Positions 19,476 through 28,692 of a stretch of DNA of 64,000 nucleotides are shown here, piece by piece (within the stretch, counting starts at the first letter, position 1; every line of letters begins with the position of its first letter). The position numbers were made by a program, and so were the translations under genes. The notes below the pieces were generated by a model. It worked only from the letters and a program-made list of their open reading frames with translations, was not told the DNA's origin and searched no databases. This DNA is from Desulfogranum mediterraneum DSM 13871 (GTDB taxonomy: Bacteria > Desulfobacterota > Desulfobulbia > Desulfobulbales > Desulfobulbaceae), in NCBI RefSeq assembly GCF_000429965.1, contig NZ_KE387006.1, forward strand, positions 174,492-238,491. Reading direction: 5' to 3'.

Positions 19476-20351
19476 ATGGAGCAGCTGCCGTCTGCCAGGG
19501 AGTCGACTCCGGCAAAGAGCAACCATGGGATCGTTTATTTTTCCGCAGCCGGTTCCACCCGCCAGCTGGCCCAGGCCATCGAACAACAGCTCATGGCCCT
19601 GGGCTGCCGGGTCTGGTCCGTGGATCTCAGCCAGGGGAGGGCCGCAGTCAAGAACAGGGGCAGGGCCGAAGGGGGCGAACCCTGCTGCCTCTGGGTCGGT
19701 TCTCCGGTCTACTGCGATCATGCCCTGCCCCTGGTGGAGGAGTGGCTTGGTCGTCTCTCTCCGGCCGAGAACAGCTGGGCTGTACCCTTTGTCACCTGGG
19801 GCGGAGTGTCCAGTGGGCTGGCCCTGCCGGAACTGGCCGGCGTGCTTCAGGAACAGGGCTATGGGGTGCTGGGGGCTGCCAAGATCCTGGCTGTTCACTC
19901 CTCCATGTGGGGGGCTGAACAGCCCCTGGCAGGGGAGCACCCGGACAGGGCGGACCAGGAGATGTTGGTTAGGCTGGTGAACGGGGTGGTGGACAAGCTG
20001 GACAAGGGCCATGGGGACACCCTTGACCTGTTCTGTCTGGACTATCTCTCTCCCCAGGGAAGTCAAGCTGCAGCCACGAAAAGCCTGGCTGCAGCCAAGG
20101 CAGCGCGGCCGCAGCCGGTGCCTGATCCGGCACTCTGCAGCGGCTGCGGTTTCTGTGGGGAGGTCTGTCCTGTCCAGGCCATTACCCTGGAAAACGGTCC
20201 CCAGATCGGCCCAGAGTGCATCCTCTGCATGCAGTGTGTCCGTTACTGTCCGGAACAGGCCTTCCCCTTTGATCACCTCGGAGTGGCCGCCTATATTCGG
20301 GAGCTGGCCGGCAACAGCGATGAGGCCAAGGAGAGCAGGATCTTCCTCTAG
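19476..20351 (+). CDS. EFR1-type flavodoxin/ferredoxin fusion protein
   Basis: Residues about 15-190 form a flavodoxin-like fold beginning IVYFSAAGSTRQLA (phosphate-binding loop for FMN). The C-terminal 80 residues carry two 4Fe-4S motifs, CSGCGFCGEVC and CILCMQCVRYC. Such EFR1 proteins are soluble electron carriers or flavin reductases in anaerobes. The start at 19476 follows GGGGGA; an alternative ATG at 19452 overlaps the aldo/keto reductase. Coupling with that gene suggests it supplies or takes reducing equivalents for the same pathway (inference). Confidence 0.87.
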   Translation: MEQLPSARESTPAKSNHGIVYFSAAGSTRQLAQAIEQQLMALGCRVWSVDLSQGRAAVKNRGRAEGGEPCCLWVGSPVYCDHALPLVEEWLGRLSPAENSWAVPFVTWGGVSSGLALPELAGVLQEQGYGVLGAAKILAVHSSMWGAEQPLAGEHPDRADQEMLVRLVNGVVDKLDKGHGDTLDLFCLDYLSPQGSQAAATKSLAAAKAARPQPVPDPALCSGCGFCGEVCPVQAITLENGPQIGPECILCMQCVRYCPEQAFPFDHLGVAAYIRELAGNSDEAKESRIFL

Positions 20352-20372
20352 GGGAGAGGGGGATGGACGCCT

Positions 20373-20882
20373 TCAGCGTTCCAGGACGGTGTTGAAGCGG
20401 ACGCTGTCGATCAGCCACTCCCCCTGCTCTTGGTTCAGGTGCAGCTGCAGCTCCTCGGCCAAGGGGGGCTGGTCGTCCCCTTCCAGGCCGGCGGCCACCA
20501 GGGTGGCCGCCACCGTGGCCTCTGGTTGGCTTTGCTGTCCCTGGTCAATAGTGATGCTGAGGTCGTAGAGTTCCACCCGCAGCTGACTGCTCTGTCTGCG
20601 GATCAGGAAGATCTGGTCAACGAGTTCTTTTCGGCTGTAGCTGCCTTGGAGCTGGTGATCTGCCAGTTCCAGGAGACAGGGATCGCTAAAGGCCTTACCG
20701 ATCCTGGCTGCCCGTTGCAGGGCTTTCAGTGGTGGTTCCTGTTCCTCTTTGTTGGCCAGTTCAGAGAGCTGTGCCAGTTGGCGACGGATCAGGCGGCTGT
20801 CGTCTGTATGGAGGTAGAACCAGCTGCCAAGGCCAACCAGGAGCAGCGCCAGGGCCGCTATCCAGAGGGTGGACCGGTTCAC
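20373..20882 (-). CDS. Membrane-anchored hypothetical protein
   Basis: 169 residues: a single N-terminal membrane segment (about residues 5-23) followed by a soluble periplasmic domain. The predicted pattern of helix, then curved strands (VELYDLSITIDQG, LQLHLNQEQGEWLIDSVRF) resembles an NTF2-like fold, but no motif fixes it. Its start overlaps the end of the signal peptidase gene by four bases (ATGA), implying coupled expression. Confidence 0.65.
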   Translation of the reverse strand: MNRSTLWIAALALLLVGLGSWFYLHTDDSRLIRRQLAQLSELANKEEQEPPLKALQRAARIGKAFSDPCLLELADHQLQGSYSRKELVDQIFLIRRQSSQLRVELYDLSITIDQGQQSQPEATVAATLVAAGLEGDDQPPLAEELQLHLNQEQGEWLIDSVRFNTVLER

Positions 20883-21376
20883 CAGACCACCCTGCCCAGG
20901 ACGCGGGAGGCACGTACCTGACCGAAGCGTTGCTGCTCCGGAGGTCCCTGCCGGTTGTCGCCAACCACGTAGAGGTGGCCGGGGGCGACGGTGCGCGCTG
21001 CCAGGGTCCAGTTTGAGGAGCTGGTTTGGTGGGGTTCGCTCAGCGGCTTGCCGTTGATCAACAGGCGGCCCCGTTCAAAGGCCACCTGCTCACCGGGTAG
21101 CCCCACCACCCGCTTGAGCAGGACCACCCGAGACCCTGCCATCCTGATCGGGACGATAGCAAAACGGCTGGGCAGTGAGGAGTGATAGGCCAGGGTCCAG
21201 TAAAAGTGGAGAGAGCCATCCCGGATGGTCGGCTCCATGCTCTTGCCCTGGATCTGGAGCGGGACCAACAGGTAGCGGAAGAACACCAGGGCGAACAGGG
21301 CCAGCCCCAGCAGGCGTAGTCGGCCGGATCGGGAGTTGCTTGGCAGGAGACGGTAGCGCTGGAGATATGCTCGCAT
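20879..21376 (-). CDS. lepB: Signal peptidase I
   Basis: Cleaves signal peptides from secreted proteins at the periplasmic face of the membrane. One N-terminal membrane segment, then the catalytic Ser in GKSMEPTI (S46) and the general-base Lys in LLKRVVGLPGE (K88), and the C-terminal box VVGDNR. At 165 residues it is short, lacking the large domain II of E. coli LepB. A GTG at 21382 is an alternative start; no clear ribosome site is visible for either. The downstream hypothetical gene overlaps its stop. Confidence 0.9.
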   Translation of the reverse strand: MRAYLQRYRLLPSNSRSGRLRLLGLALFALVFFRYLLVPLQIQGKSMEPTIRDGSLHFYWTLAYHSSLPSRFAIVPIRMAGSRVVLLKRVVGLPGEQVAFERGRLLINGKPLSEPHQTSSSNWTLAARTVAPGHLYVVGDNRQGPPEQQRFGQVRASRVLGRVVW

Positions 21377-21414
21377 GGACACTCAGTGGGTTGAAAGGCT
21401 CAGAGATGACTTCA

Positions 21415-21562
21415 GGCCAGCTTTAAAATTGTTTTTTTCCAACATCGACCTTGCGCTCAAGATTTTGTCCTCGGAATATCTCATATATTCTAATATATGG
21501 CTGCGGTAACATTCCTCGCGCGCCTTGACCTTGATCGAAAAATCGAATTTTTCAAGGTACTC
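21415..21562 (-). repeat. 141-bp-family repeat, copy C (inverted, diverged)
   Basis: Read on the minus strand it starts GAGTACCTTGAAAAATTCG, keeps the hairpin ATTTTTCGATCAAGG, GTTACCGCAGCCATATA and GAGGACAAAAT blocks, and ends CAATTTTAAAGCTGGCC. It lies between the starts of the divergent lepB and modF genes. Confidence 0.7.
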
Positions 21563-21620
21563 TTCAAGTATAGTTTCTTACGGCACCTGATGCAAAATAT
21601 ATGAGCCCAGGAAGGATCCC

Positions 21621-23009
21621 ATGATGACCATTAGCAAGCTCCAGACTCCGGAACTGAGCGTCCCGTACTTCAGTGCAGCCCCGGCAGAGAGCTGGTGCCT
21701 GGTCGGCTCCAACCACTCGGGCCTGGATAGTTTCTGTGATCTCTTGGCAGAGCAGGGCGCTGGCTGCAGCTTTGAGCGCTTTGAGCTGCCCGAGCGCATG
21801 GGTACGATCACCTTTGCCCGGCAGCAGGCCCTGTTTGAGGCAGAGCTTCGACGTGATGAGACCGATTTTATGGACCGGCTCGATCCCGGCACCCTGGTGC
21901 GTAGCTTTCTGAACGATCCGGAGCGCCACCGGGAGTTGATCGCGGCCTGCAAGATGGGCGGTTCCCTGGACAAGGGGTATCGACAGCTCAGTTCGGGCCA
22001 GGCCAGGAAGCTCTGTCTGCTGGCCGAGATCACTCGGGGGGTCGACTGCCTGGTGGTCCAGAACCCCTATGAGGGGATCGATCCTGCCAACTGCCGGGAT
22101 CTGGATGCGATCTTTGCAGAACTGGTTGGCAGAGGTGTGACCGTGGTGATCACGGTGAACAACGGTGCAGATATCCCTGCCTGGTGCAGCCACCTGGGCG
22201 TGGTTCGGGAGGGGCTGCTTCAACCCCTGGGACCGGTGGAGCAGGCCCTGCCCCAGGCCAGAGCGCTCCTGGCCGAGGAGGGAACCGGGTTTTCTGTGGG
22301 GGTCCGGGAGATGGAGGCTGAGCGCCAGCAGCCTGGACAGGTGGTCACCCCGCTGCTGGTGAGGCTGGTCAAGGGTTTTGCCGGCTACGGTGAGCAGCAG
22401 GTCTTCTCCGGAGTCAACCTGACCATTGCCGAAGGGGAGCATACCCTGATCACCGGCCCCAACGGCTGCGGCAAGTCCACCCTGGTCCAGTTGATCACCG
22501 GTGATCATCCCCACTGTTATACGAATGACCTTCAGGTATTCGGTATCCAGCGGGGCAGCGGTGAGTCCATCTGGGAGCTGAAGCGCCAGATGGGTCTGGT
22601 CAGCCCGGATCTCCACCGTAATCATACCATCCCCGGTAACAGCCTCCAGGTTGTGGTTTCCGGATTGTTTGACTCCATCGGTCTCTATCAACAACCCAGT
22701 CCTGCTCAGTTGGAGTTGGCCCGCAGGTGGCTGGGACGCGTCGGTCTCAGCGACAAGGCCAGGCTGCCTTTCCGACGCCTGAGTTATGCAGAGCAGCGCT
22801 TGCTCTTGATTGGCCGGGCCCTGATCAAGGTCCCCCGGCTGCTCATCCTGGACGAACCCACCCAGGGGCTGGATCAGGGAACCAGGAAGGCTCTCTTGGA
22901 TCTGCTGGCAGAGATCGCTGCCGAAGAACTCTGCACCCTGCTCTATGTCAGCCATCGCCAGGACGAGTATCGTCCCTTTTTCCGGCACCAGCTGGTCCTG
23001 GGCAGCTGA
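21621..23009 (+). CDS. modF: Double ABC ATPase, ModF (PhrA)-like
   Basis: 462 residues holding two ABC ATPase domains in tandem without membrane segments. The first half has a degenerate Walker A (GSNHSGLDS, lacking the Lys) but keeps LSSGQARK; the second has a complete Walker A GPNGCGKST, signature LSYAEQRLL and Walker B LLILDEPTQGLD. This arrangement matches ModF, found beside molybdate transport genes in other bacteria. No modABC is nearby here. AAGGA precedes the tandem ATGs at 21621 and 21624. A molybdenum link would suit the molybdoenzyme at 46900 but is inference. Confidence 0.82.
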   Translation: MMTISKLQTPELSVPYFSAAPAESWCLVGSNHSGLDSFCDLLAEQGAGCSFERFELPERMGTITFARQQALFEAELRRDETDFMDRLDPGTLVRSFLNDPERHRELIAACKMGGSLDKGYRQLSSGQARKLCLLAEITRGVDCLVVQNPYEGIDPANCRDLDAIFAELVGRGVTVVITVNNGADIPAWCSHLGVVREGLLQPLGPVEQALPQARALLAEEGTGFSVGVREMEAERQQPGQVVTPLLVRLVKGFAGYGEQQVFSGVNLTIAEGEHTLITGPNGCGKSTLVQLITGDHPHCYTNDLQVFGIQRGSGESIWELKRQMGLVSPDLHRNHTIPGNSLQVVVSGLFDSIGLYQQPSPAQLELARRWLGRVGLSDKARLPFRRLSYAEQRLLLIGRALIKVPRLLILDEPTQGLDQGTRKALLDLLAEIAAEELCTLLYVSHRQDEYRPFFRHQLVLGS

Positions 23010-23098
23010 GGACGACAATCCGGCCCCGGTGACTCCCTGTTCAGGGGCTGCACGTTCTATCCGCCTCTAAGATTTGCCTCTAAGGCTGAAGGCCTGAC

Positions 23099-23136
23099 AG
23101 CTGCATCCTGGGGAGTTGGCTTCCCTGGATGCAGCT
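23099..23136. terminator. Hairpin between modF and the cytochrome gene
   Basis: Perfect 10-bp arms AGCTGCATCC / GGATGCAGCT around an 18-base loop, lying between two convergent genes. There is no T-tract on either side, so it may be a Rho-assisted or mRNA-end structure. Confidence 0.5.
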
Positions 23137-23148
23137 CGAGCCTTGGCT

Positions 23149-25509
23149 TCAGGGCTTGAGTTCAGCCGGCTTGAGCCCCTGCTCGGCCATGAACCTGATC
23201 ATCTTGTTCATGGCCTCCAGGTGGGCCTGGGGGGCGATGCTGCCCTTGGTGGCCACCTTCTCCCAGAGCTCGGTTTGGCTCATGTTCCGATGACAGCCCA
23301 TGCAGGTCCCGGCCCGGAGAAAGTTGTCGAGCTCCTCTCTGTTAAAGGCCCTGGACATGGGCCAGTGGGTGCCCACCGTGGCCAGCTGGGTACCGTCCCG
23401 GGTGACGATCTGGGACCAGTCAAAGTTCAGCCTGGGGATGGCCGGGATCTGGACCGAGTAGCTGGCCGGGATGATCTTGCGGGTGGTGGCATCCATCAGG
23501 TCCACCACGATGCTCTCGGCCTGGTGCCGGCCAAAGCTGCCGCCGCCGATGCCCAACCCGGCTACCTTGGGACGGGTGTGGCAGGATTCGCAGCTGCGGG
23601 CCTTGCGCTGGGCCGTATGGGGCTGCACCGGTGCCATATCGATGGCCAGGGGTACGTGCTCCTGACCCAGCTGTCTGGCCTCGCCGGCATTGAGGGCGAT
23701 CTCGTTGTTGAGCAGGGTTTCGCCCTGGTCGTTGATCACGGTGTAGGTCAACTGGCAGCCCGGCATCAGCGGGCTCACCCGTCCTTCTCCACCCACCCCC
23801 AGGACCGGATCTTCCCAGCGCAGGTAGGACCTGGTCTCGGAGATCTTGCCCGGTGAGGTGATGCCCCGGGCGCCGAGCCGCGATTCCGCGGTCTGACCGT
23901 TTTTCTGCTGGGCACTTCCCGAGGCCACCCAGTCGGTCCCGGCAGCAGCCTTGCCGTAGTTGACCTGGACATGGCAGCCGTAGCACTGGGGCGCCCAGGA
24001 GGCGTGGCAGGAGTAGCATTCCAGCCTGGTCATGTGTTTGGCCACCGCGTACATGGCCACCTCCGCCGAAGGATCCTTCCACCGTTTCTCCAACTGGAGG
24101 GTCTTTAAGAGCGGTACCTGGAAATCACTGCCCGTGGCCGAGTGGACAATCACCTGTTTCCCCCGGCGGACCACGTTGCCAAAGGGATTGCCCCGGGAGG
24201 TGAGAATAAAACCATCCTCCGGTTCGTAGGGGTAGCCGAACTGTCTCCCCGGTACCAGCCGTTTGCCGGCCACCCCGCGTCCCTCCCTGGCCAGCTCCTT
24301 GCCGAACTCATCGCCGTAGCCCACGGGCAGCTCCCAGGGGTAGCGGTCGCTGAGGCCGTGGCAGTCGGAACACTCGATCTCCACCTGGGCCAGGGTGGTG
24401 CCGTGGATGTTGCCGTCGCCGTGCATGTCGATGGAGGTATGGCAGTCCTGGCAGAGCAGGCCGCCTGAGGGGTTGCCCTCGCGGCTGGCCTGCTGGTGAT
24501 GGAGGTCATCGGAGATGAAGAGATAGTTCTTGGTGTGGAGCTTGGGCTGTTTTCGGCCCTTCCCGTTGTAGGGCGAGCCATAGGGAAACTCCATCAAGCC
24601 CTGAAAGGAGACCCCGATCCGTTTCCCGCGGTTATGGCAGGAGCTGCAGGCCTCCACCGGGATACCGCCGGTCTTGCGGGTGGCCACGATCCGGTGGCTG
24701 AGCATGTGGCCGGGGGTCTCCTTGGAGATGGTCTGGTCATCCCCCATGTACAAACCGTCGGTAGCGTAGAGGACGTGGCAGGCGGAACAGCCCATGCCCC
24801 TGAAGTCACCGCGCCTCTCCCGGCCGCGGACCCCGATGTGACAGCGCTGGCAGTCATGGCGCTGGTAGGTGATGCCGGCCTTCTTGGGGTCGGTGTTGAT
24901 CTCATCCATGGTGACCCGGGGGAGCTGGGCAAGGGAGCTGGGATACTGCTTGGGATAGAGGGCGATCTGATTGAGCATGTACTCCCTGTAGACCGGGGTG
25001 CCGGAGAGGGGCGTCTGGGAATCGATATCCTCGCTGGCGTAGTTGCCCCAGGGTACCTGGTGGTCCTGGACCTCGCTGAAGCCCCAGGTGGCCAGGTTGC
25101 CCTGGATCTTGCCTGCCTCGGTGTTCATCAATCCCAGCCTGGAACGGTAGACATAGCCGGGATGACAGCTGCCGCAGGAGTTATCTGCGATCCAGATGGA
25201 TCCGGGATCCGGGTAGTAGTCCTTGGGGCCAGGGGCGATCCGCAGGGTGGGGGGCACCCCCTGGTGGGCCTCCTCCCTGGTGGCGGCCTTGGGGTTGCCG
25301 CCGTGGCACATCACGCAACCATCCGGGTCGCCGTGCTGGGAGCCGTTCATCTTGATGGTCCGCATCATCTTGTGGTCAGCCGGCTTGATATCGGCGATCC
25401 CCTGGTGGCAGGCCCGGGTTGAGCAGCCGCCAGCCCCATGGGCGGCAGCCGAAGCTGTCAGGCAGAGGCCGATGGTCAACGGCAGGATCTTCCTCTGTTG
25501 TCTCTCCAT
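23149..25509 (-). CDS. Dodecahaem periplasmic cytochrome c
   Basis: 786 residues with a Sec signal peptide (cut around AAAHGAGG) and twelve haem sites: one CX4CH (CSTRACH) at the mature N-terminus and eleven CXXCH (CVMCH, CGSCH, CQRCH, CSACH, CSSCH, CQDCH, CSDCH, CYSCH, CYGCH, CESCH, CMGCH). No membrane anchor is seen beyond the signal. ATG 25509 has AAGGAGGG upstream. Such proteins carry or store electrons in the periplasm or act as reductases of inorganic oxyanions; no known substrate is assigned. Spacing between haem 10 and 11 is long (about 140 residues), suggesting a separate non-haem domain. Confidence 0.9.
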   Translation of the reverse strand: MERQQRKILPLTIGLCLTASAAAHGAGGCSTRACHQGIADIKPADHKMMRTIKMNGSQHGDPDGCVMCHGGNPKAATREEAHQGVPPTLRIAPGPKDYYPDPGSIWIADNSCGSCHPGYVYRSRLGLMNTEAGKIQGNLATWGFSEVQDHQVPWGNYASEDIDSQTPLSGTPVYREYMLNQIALYPKQYPSSLAQLPRVTMDEINTDPKKAGITYQRHDCQRCHIGVRGRERRGDFRGMGCSACHVLYATDGLYMGDDQTISKETPGHMLSHRIVATRKTGGIPVEACSSCHNRGKRIGVSFQGLMEFPYGSPYNGKGRKQPKLHTKNYLFISDDLHHQQASREGNPSGGLLCQDCHTSIDMHGDGNIHGTTLAQVEIECSDCHGLSDRYPWELPVGYGDEFGKELAREGRGVAGKRLVPGRQFGYPYEPEDGFILTSRGNPFGNVVRRGKQVIVHSATGSDFQVPLLKTLQLEKRWKDPSAEVAMYAVAKHMTRLECYSCHASWAPQCYGCHVQVNYGKAAAGTDWVASGSAQQKNGQTAESRLGARGITSPGKISETRSYLRWEDPVLGVGGEGRVSPLMPGCQLTYTVINDQGETLLNNEIALNAGEARQLGQEHVPLAIDMAPVQPHTAQRKARSCESCHTRPKVAGLGIGGGSFGRHQAESIVVDLMDATTRKIIPASYSVQIPAIPRLNFDWSQIVTRDGTQLATVGTHWPMSRAFNREELDNFLRAGTCMGCHRNMSQTELWEKVATKGSIAPQAHLEAMNKMIRFMAEQGLKPAELKP

Positions 25510-25566
25510 AGTTCCCTCCTTGTGACATCTCATAGGGTTCCCTGGCTGCGGGGTGCGCTCATCAGG

Positions 25567-25918
25567 TCAGCTTGAACAATTTGATTTTTTAAGGTAGTCA
25601 TCACTACTCAGGGCTTGAAGGTCCCGGTTTATCTCCTGCTGAGCTCTGCTGTTCACCGTTGAGGTGGAGCGGGCTTGGCCCAGCTGCTCGTTCCGGTTGA
25701 CGATGGGAATGGCCGCCTTGAGCAGGACCGTATAGAGCAGCAGGGCGGCCAGGAGATGTTGATCAAGAGGCTGACAGTGATGATCATCCGGATGCGCTGG
25801 ATCTTTCCTCGAAGTCGATGGCGCCGCTGCTCTTGAGAAACCTGAAGACCGGGATCATGAAGGCCGGCCCGGCGGCAAAGGCCGAAACCAGAAAGCGGGG
25901 GGCGATCAGGCCGGATTT
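25567..25918 (-). pseudogene. Remnant of an NrfD-like quinol-oxidoreductase membrane subunit
   Basis: On the minus strand one frame reads IAPRFLVSAFAAGPAFMIP, typical of NrfD/PsrC membrane subunits, then the similarity passes to another frame (KIQRIRMIITVSLLINI) and to a third that reads LLAALLLYTVLLKAAIPIV before a stop at 25567. No start codon or full-length frame is left. It lies directly upstream of, and in the same direction as, the dodecahaem cytochrome gene, which is the usual place for such a partner. The assignment is by motif, and the last frame may belong to another small membrane protein. Confidence 0.55.
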
Positions 25919-26390
25919 TCAGAAGGGGCGCCCGATATGTACTAAAGCGGAAGAATACCCATCTTTCAAGGGCTCATCTCCGCCATGTCCCGACTCTGAG
26001 CTGCAGCTGGAGCGAGTGACGCTCAAGCCGGCAGGGGGGCGCAGTAAAGAAGAGCAGAGGCATCGTGGCTTGAGGGGGAAGATCCCATTGCGGTTTGTCG
26101 CCGGTTTGTTTTTTCTTCTGAGAAACCTCTTTGATTTTAAAAGGTAAACGGGCTTGACCTTGACTCCATTTTATGGTGGCAGGATCAATGTCCGGGGTTA
26201 TAGTTAGAGGGAAACGATGATCAGGGCTCCTGTGCAGAGTTGTGATTCAGGTCAAGATGCCTCGCCATAGTACGCTTGCAGAAGATTGAGGCACCCTTGA
26301 GTAAATCGTCGCCGGAAGCTTGAGTTTTTCCGGCCTTAATCATGTTTACGGCTGCTCTGAAGGTGGAGAGCGTGGAAAAGAGGAGATGTT
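25919..26390 (+). other. Gene-free region upstream of citrate synthase
   Basis: I see no supported gene. An open frame at 25818-26147 on the plus strand runs over the NrfD remnant and has no family features. The last bases hold the citrate synthase ribosome site AGGAG at 26381-26385. Confidence 0.5.
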
Positions 26391-27671
26391 TTGGACGAAT
26401 TCGTAACCCTGATATATGACGGCAAAGAGATACAACTTCCCATGGTTACCGGAAGCGAAGGAGAAAAGGCGATTGATATCTCCAGGCTGAGGGCCGAGAC
26501 CGGATTCATTACCCTTGACCCCGGCTACGCCAACACCGGCAGCTGTCTGAGCGGCATCACCTTCATGGATGGAGAAAAGGGCATCCTTCGCTACCGGGGT
26601 ATCCCCGTAGAACAGCTGGCTACCAAGTCTTCGTTCAAGGAGACCGCCTACCTGCTCATAAACGGCAGACTTCCCAACAGGGATGAACTGACCAGGTTTT
26701 CGGTGATGCTCAACGACAACAGCCTGGTTCATACCGATTTAAAGGGCTTTTATCAGAATTTCCCCAGAGCCTCCCACCCCATGGGTATCCTTTCCTCCAT
26801 GGTCAACGCCCTGAAGAGCTTTTACCCGGAACTTGATACCCTGGAGGAGGAGATCAACATAACCATGACCCGCCTGTTGGCCAAGGTGCGCACCATGGCT
26901 GCCATGTCGTATAAAATTTCCAGGGGGCACGAGATAGTCTTACCCAGACCGGAACTGACCTACTGCGAAAATTTTCTCAACATGATGTTTGACACCCCGG
27001 TAACCCCCTACGAGATCAAGCGGGAGGTGGTTAATGCCCTGAGGGTGTTCTGGATCCTCCATGCCGACCACGAGCAGAACTGTTCGACCTCCTCGGTGCG
27101 CATGGTAGGCAGCGCCAGGGTGAACCTCTATGCCGCCATCTCCTCGGGCATAGCAGCCCTTTGGGGGCCGCTGCATGGAGGGGCCAACCAGGCGGTTATT
27201 GAAATGCTCACCAAAATTCAGGAAGAGGGCGGTGATTGCGCAAAAATTGTCCAGCGGGCCAAAGACAGGAATGATCCCTTTCGGCTTATGGGATTCGGTC
27301 ACCGGGTCTATAAAACCTATGACCCACGGGCAAAGATTATGAAGAAGATGTGCGATGAGCTGCTGGAGTCGATGCAGATCACCGATCCACTCCTGGATAC
27401 GGCACGGGAGCTGGAGGAGATTGCCTTAAAAGATCCCTATTTTATCGATCACCATCTCTATCCCAACATAGATTTTTACAGTGGGATTGTTTTAAGGGCC
27501 ATTGGTATCCCCACCAACATGTTTACCGTGATGTTTGCCCTGGGCCGACTTCCCGGCTGGATAGCCCAGTGGAAGGAGAGCACCGATGACCCCAAATGGA
27601 AGATCAGTCGCCCTCGCCAGATCTATACAGGGAATCAGGAGTATGATTATGTTCCCCTGCACGCCCGTTAG
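26391..27671 (+). CDS. gltA: Citrate synthase (Si type)
   Basis: Condenses oxaloacetate and acetyl-CoA. 426 residues beginning with TTG at 26391, supported by AGGAG five bases upstream and by the N-terminal strand DEFVTLIYDGKEIQLP. It has RYRGIPVEQLA, the catalytic His in WILHADHEQNCS and in PLHGGANQAVIEML, and the MGFGHRVYKTYDPR motif with the final catalytic Asp in PNIDFYSG. Sulfate reducers often use a Re-citrate synthase instead; this one is of the ordinary family. It is monocistronic. Confidence 0.96.
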   Translation: MDEFVTLIYDGKEIQLPMVTGSEGEKAIDISRLRAETGFITLDPGYANTGSCLSGITFMDGEKGILRYRGIPVEQLATKSSFKETAYLLINGRLPNRDELTRFSVMLNDNSLVHTDLKGFYQNFPRASHPMGILSSMVNALKSFYPELDTLEEEINITMTRLLAKVRTMAAMSYKISRGHEIVLPRPELTYCENFLNMMFDTPVTPYEIKREVVNALRVFWILHADHEQNCSTSSVRMVGSARVNLYAAISSGIAALWGPLHGGANQAVIEMLTKIQEEGGDCAKIVQRAKDRNDPFRLMGFGHRVYKTYDPRAKIMKKMCDELLESMQITDPLLDTARELEEIALKDPYFIDHHLYPNIDFYSGIVLRAIGIPTNMFTVMFALGRLPGWIAQWKESTDDPKWKISRPRQIYTGNQEYDYVPLHAR

Positions 27672-27805
27672 CAGCGTCCTGTCCCTAAAAAGGAGGTACC
27701 AGCGAACCCACTATACAAGAGGGTGGGGAGCTACGTTTCGGGGGAGCCTCCCCGCTGCCCATGCCTCGGGCAGATCCGGATAGAGACAAAAGAATAAAGA
27801 CACCC

Positions 27806-28615
27806 TCAAGGGTTCAGCCGGAGCACGGTTTTGACAAAGAGGGGCAGGGTCGCGCTCAGATCTCCCTGGAAATAATAGTCGCCTTTCCCCTGATCGTGGC
27901 TGCCGGCAGGTTCAAGTGAAGGGGGGTCCTGGTTGAAGCTGTAGATCCGTCCCTGGTTACGGCGCACCTCCCCGGGCAGGCCGGCTGCAGGATAGACCTG
28001 GGCAGAGGTACCCAGGACCAGCAGCAGGTCGCAGTCGGCAATAAGCGCATCAATCTCCTCGATTTTCCTCACGGCCTCGCCAAAGAGCACTACCTTGGGC
28101 TTGAGGGGAAACCCGCATCGGCAGCAGAGCGGAACCCGGCTTTGGCGGTAATGCTCCTTGCGCACCGCTTCCTGGTGACCGCAGTGGAGGCAGGCAAGAT
28201 GCTGATGATCTCCATGTATCTCCAGAACCCTCCTGTTTCCTGCCTGCTGGTGCAGGTTGTCGACGTTCTGGGTGACAACTCCCTGGAGCAGACCTGTTTC
28301 TTCCAGCTGCGCCAGGGCTCGGTGGGCCGGGTTGGGCTGTTTGCCGAGCAGGACCTTGCCCAGGGCGCGGAAGAGCTCCCAGGCCTTGGCTGGATTGGTG
28401 AGAAAGACCTCGAGGGTGGCGTATTCCTCTGGTGGAAAAACACTCCACAGACCGCCCTTGCTCCTGAAATCAGGGATGCCGCTGCCAACGGAAATTCCTG
28501 CCCCGCTGAGCGCCACCCGTTTCTCTGCGGCCCGGAAGCCTTGGGCAGCTGCCAGCAGCTGCTCCCTATCCTGATCTCCTCGAATGAGCTGCATCGCCTT
28601 CACCGCCTTCATCAT
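27806..28615 (-). CDS. NAD-dependent protein deacylase (sirtuin)
   Basis: 269 residues of the Sir2 family that remove acyl groups from lysine using NAD. It has the NAD motif GAGISVGSGIPDFRS, the TQNVDNLHQQAG loop, the catalytic His in EIHGDH, and the zinc ligands CLHC and CCRC. The start at 28615 follows GATGGAG. The sequence is closest to the class with SGAGIS and PDFRSKGGLW; whether it deacetylates or removes other acyl groups is not predictable here. Confidence 0.93.
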   Translation of the reverse strand: MMKAVKAMQLIRGDQDREQLLAAAQGFRAAEKRVALSGAGISVGSGIPDFRSKGGLWSVFPPEEYATLEVFLTNPAKAWELFRALGKVLLGKQPNPAHRALAQLEETGLLQGVVTQNVDNLHQQAGNRRVLEIHGDHQHLACLHCGHQEAVRKEHYRQSRVPLCCRCGFPLKPKVVLFGEAVRKIEEIDALIADCDLLLVLGTSAQVYPAAGLPGEVRRNQGRIYSFNQDPPSLEPAGSHDQGKGDYYFQGDLSATLPLFVKTVLRLNP

Positions 28616-28692
28616 CTTTCTCCATCATCTTCAAAGGGAGTGGCCTGGTGCACGGGGGCTGGCTCTGTTGGCCTGCCCCCTGAGCGTTTGCC

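Noticed and set aside
25567..25606. Possible sixth copy of the 141-bp repeat (TTGAACAATTTGATTTTTTAAGG)
   Set aside because: Only a short end-like similarity; the body of the element is absent.
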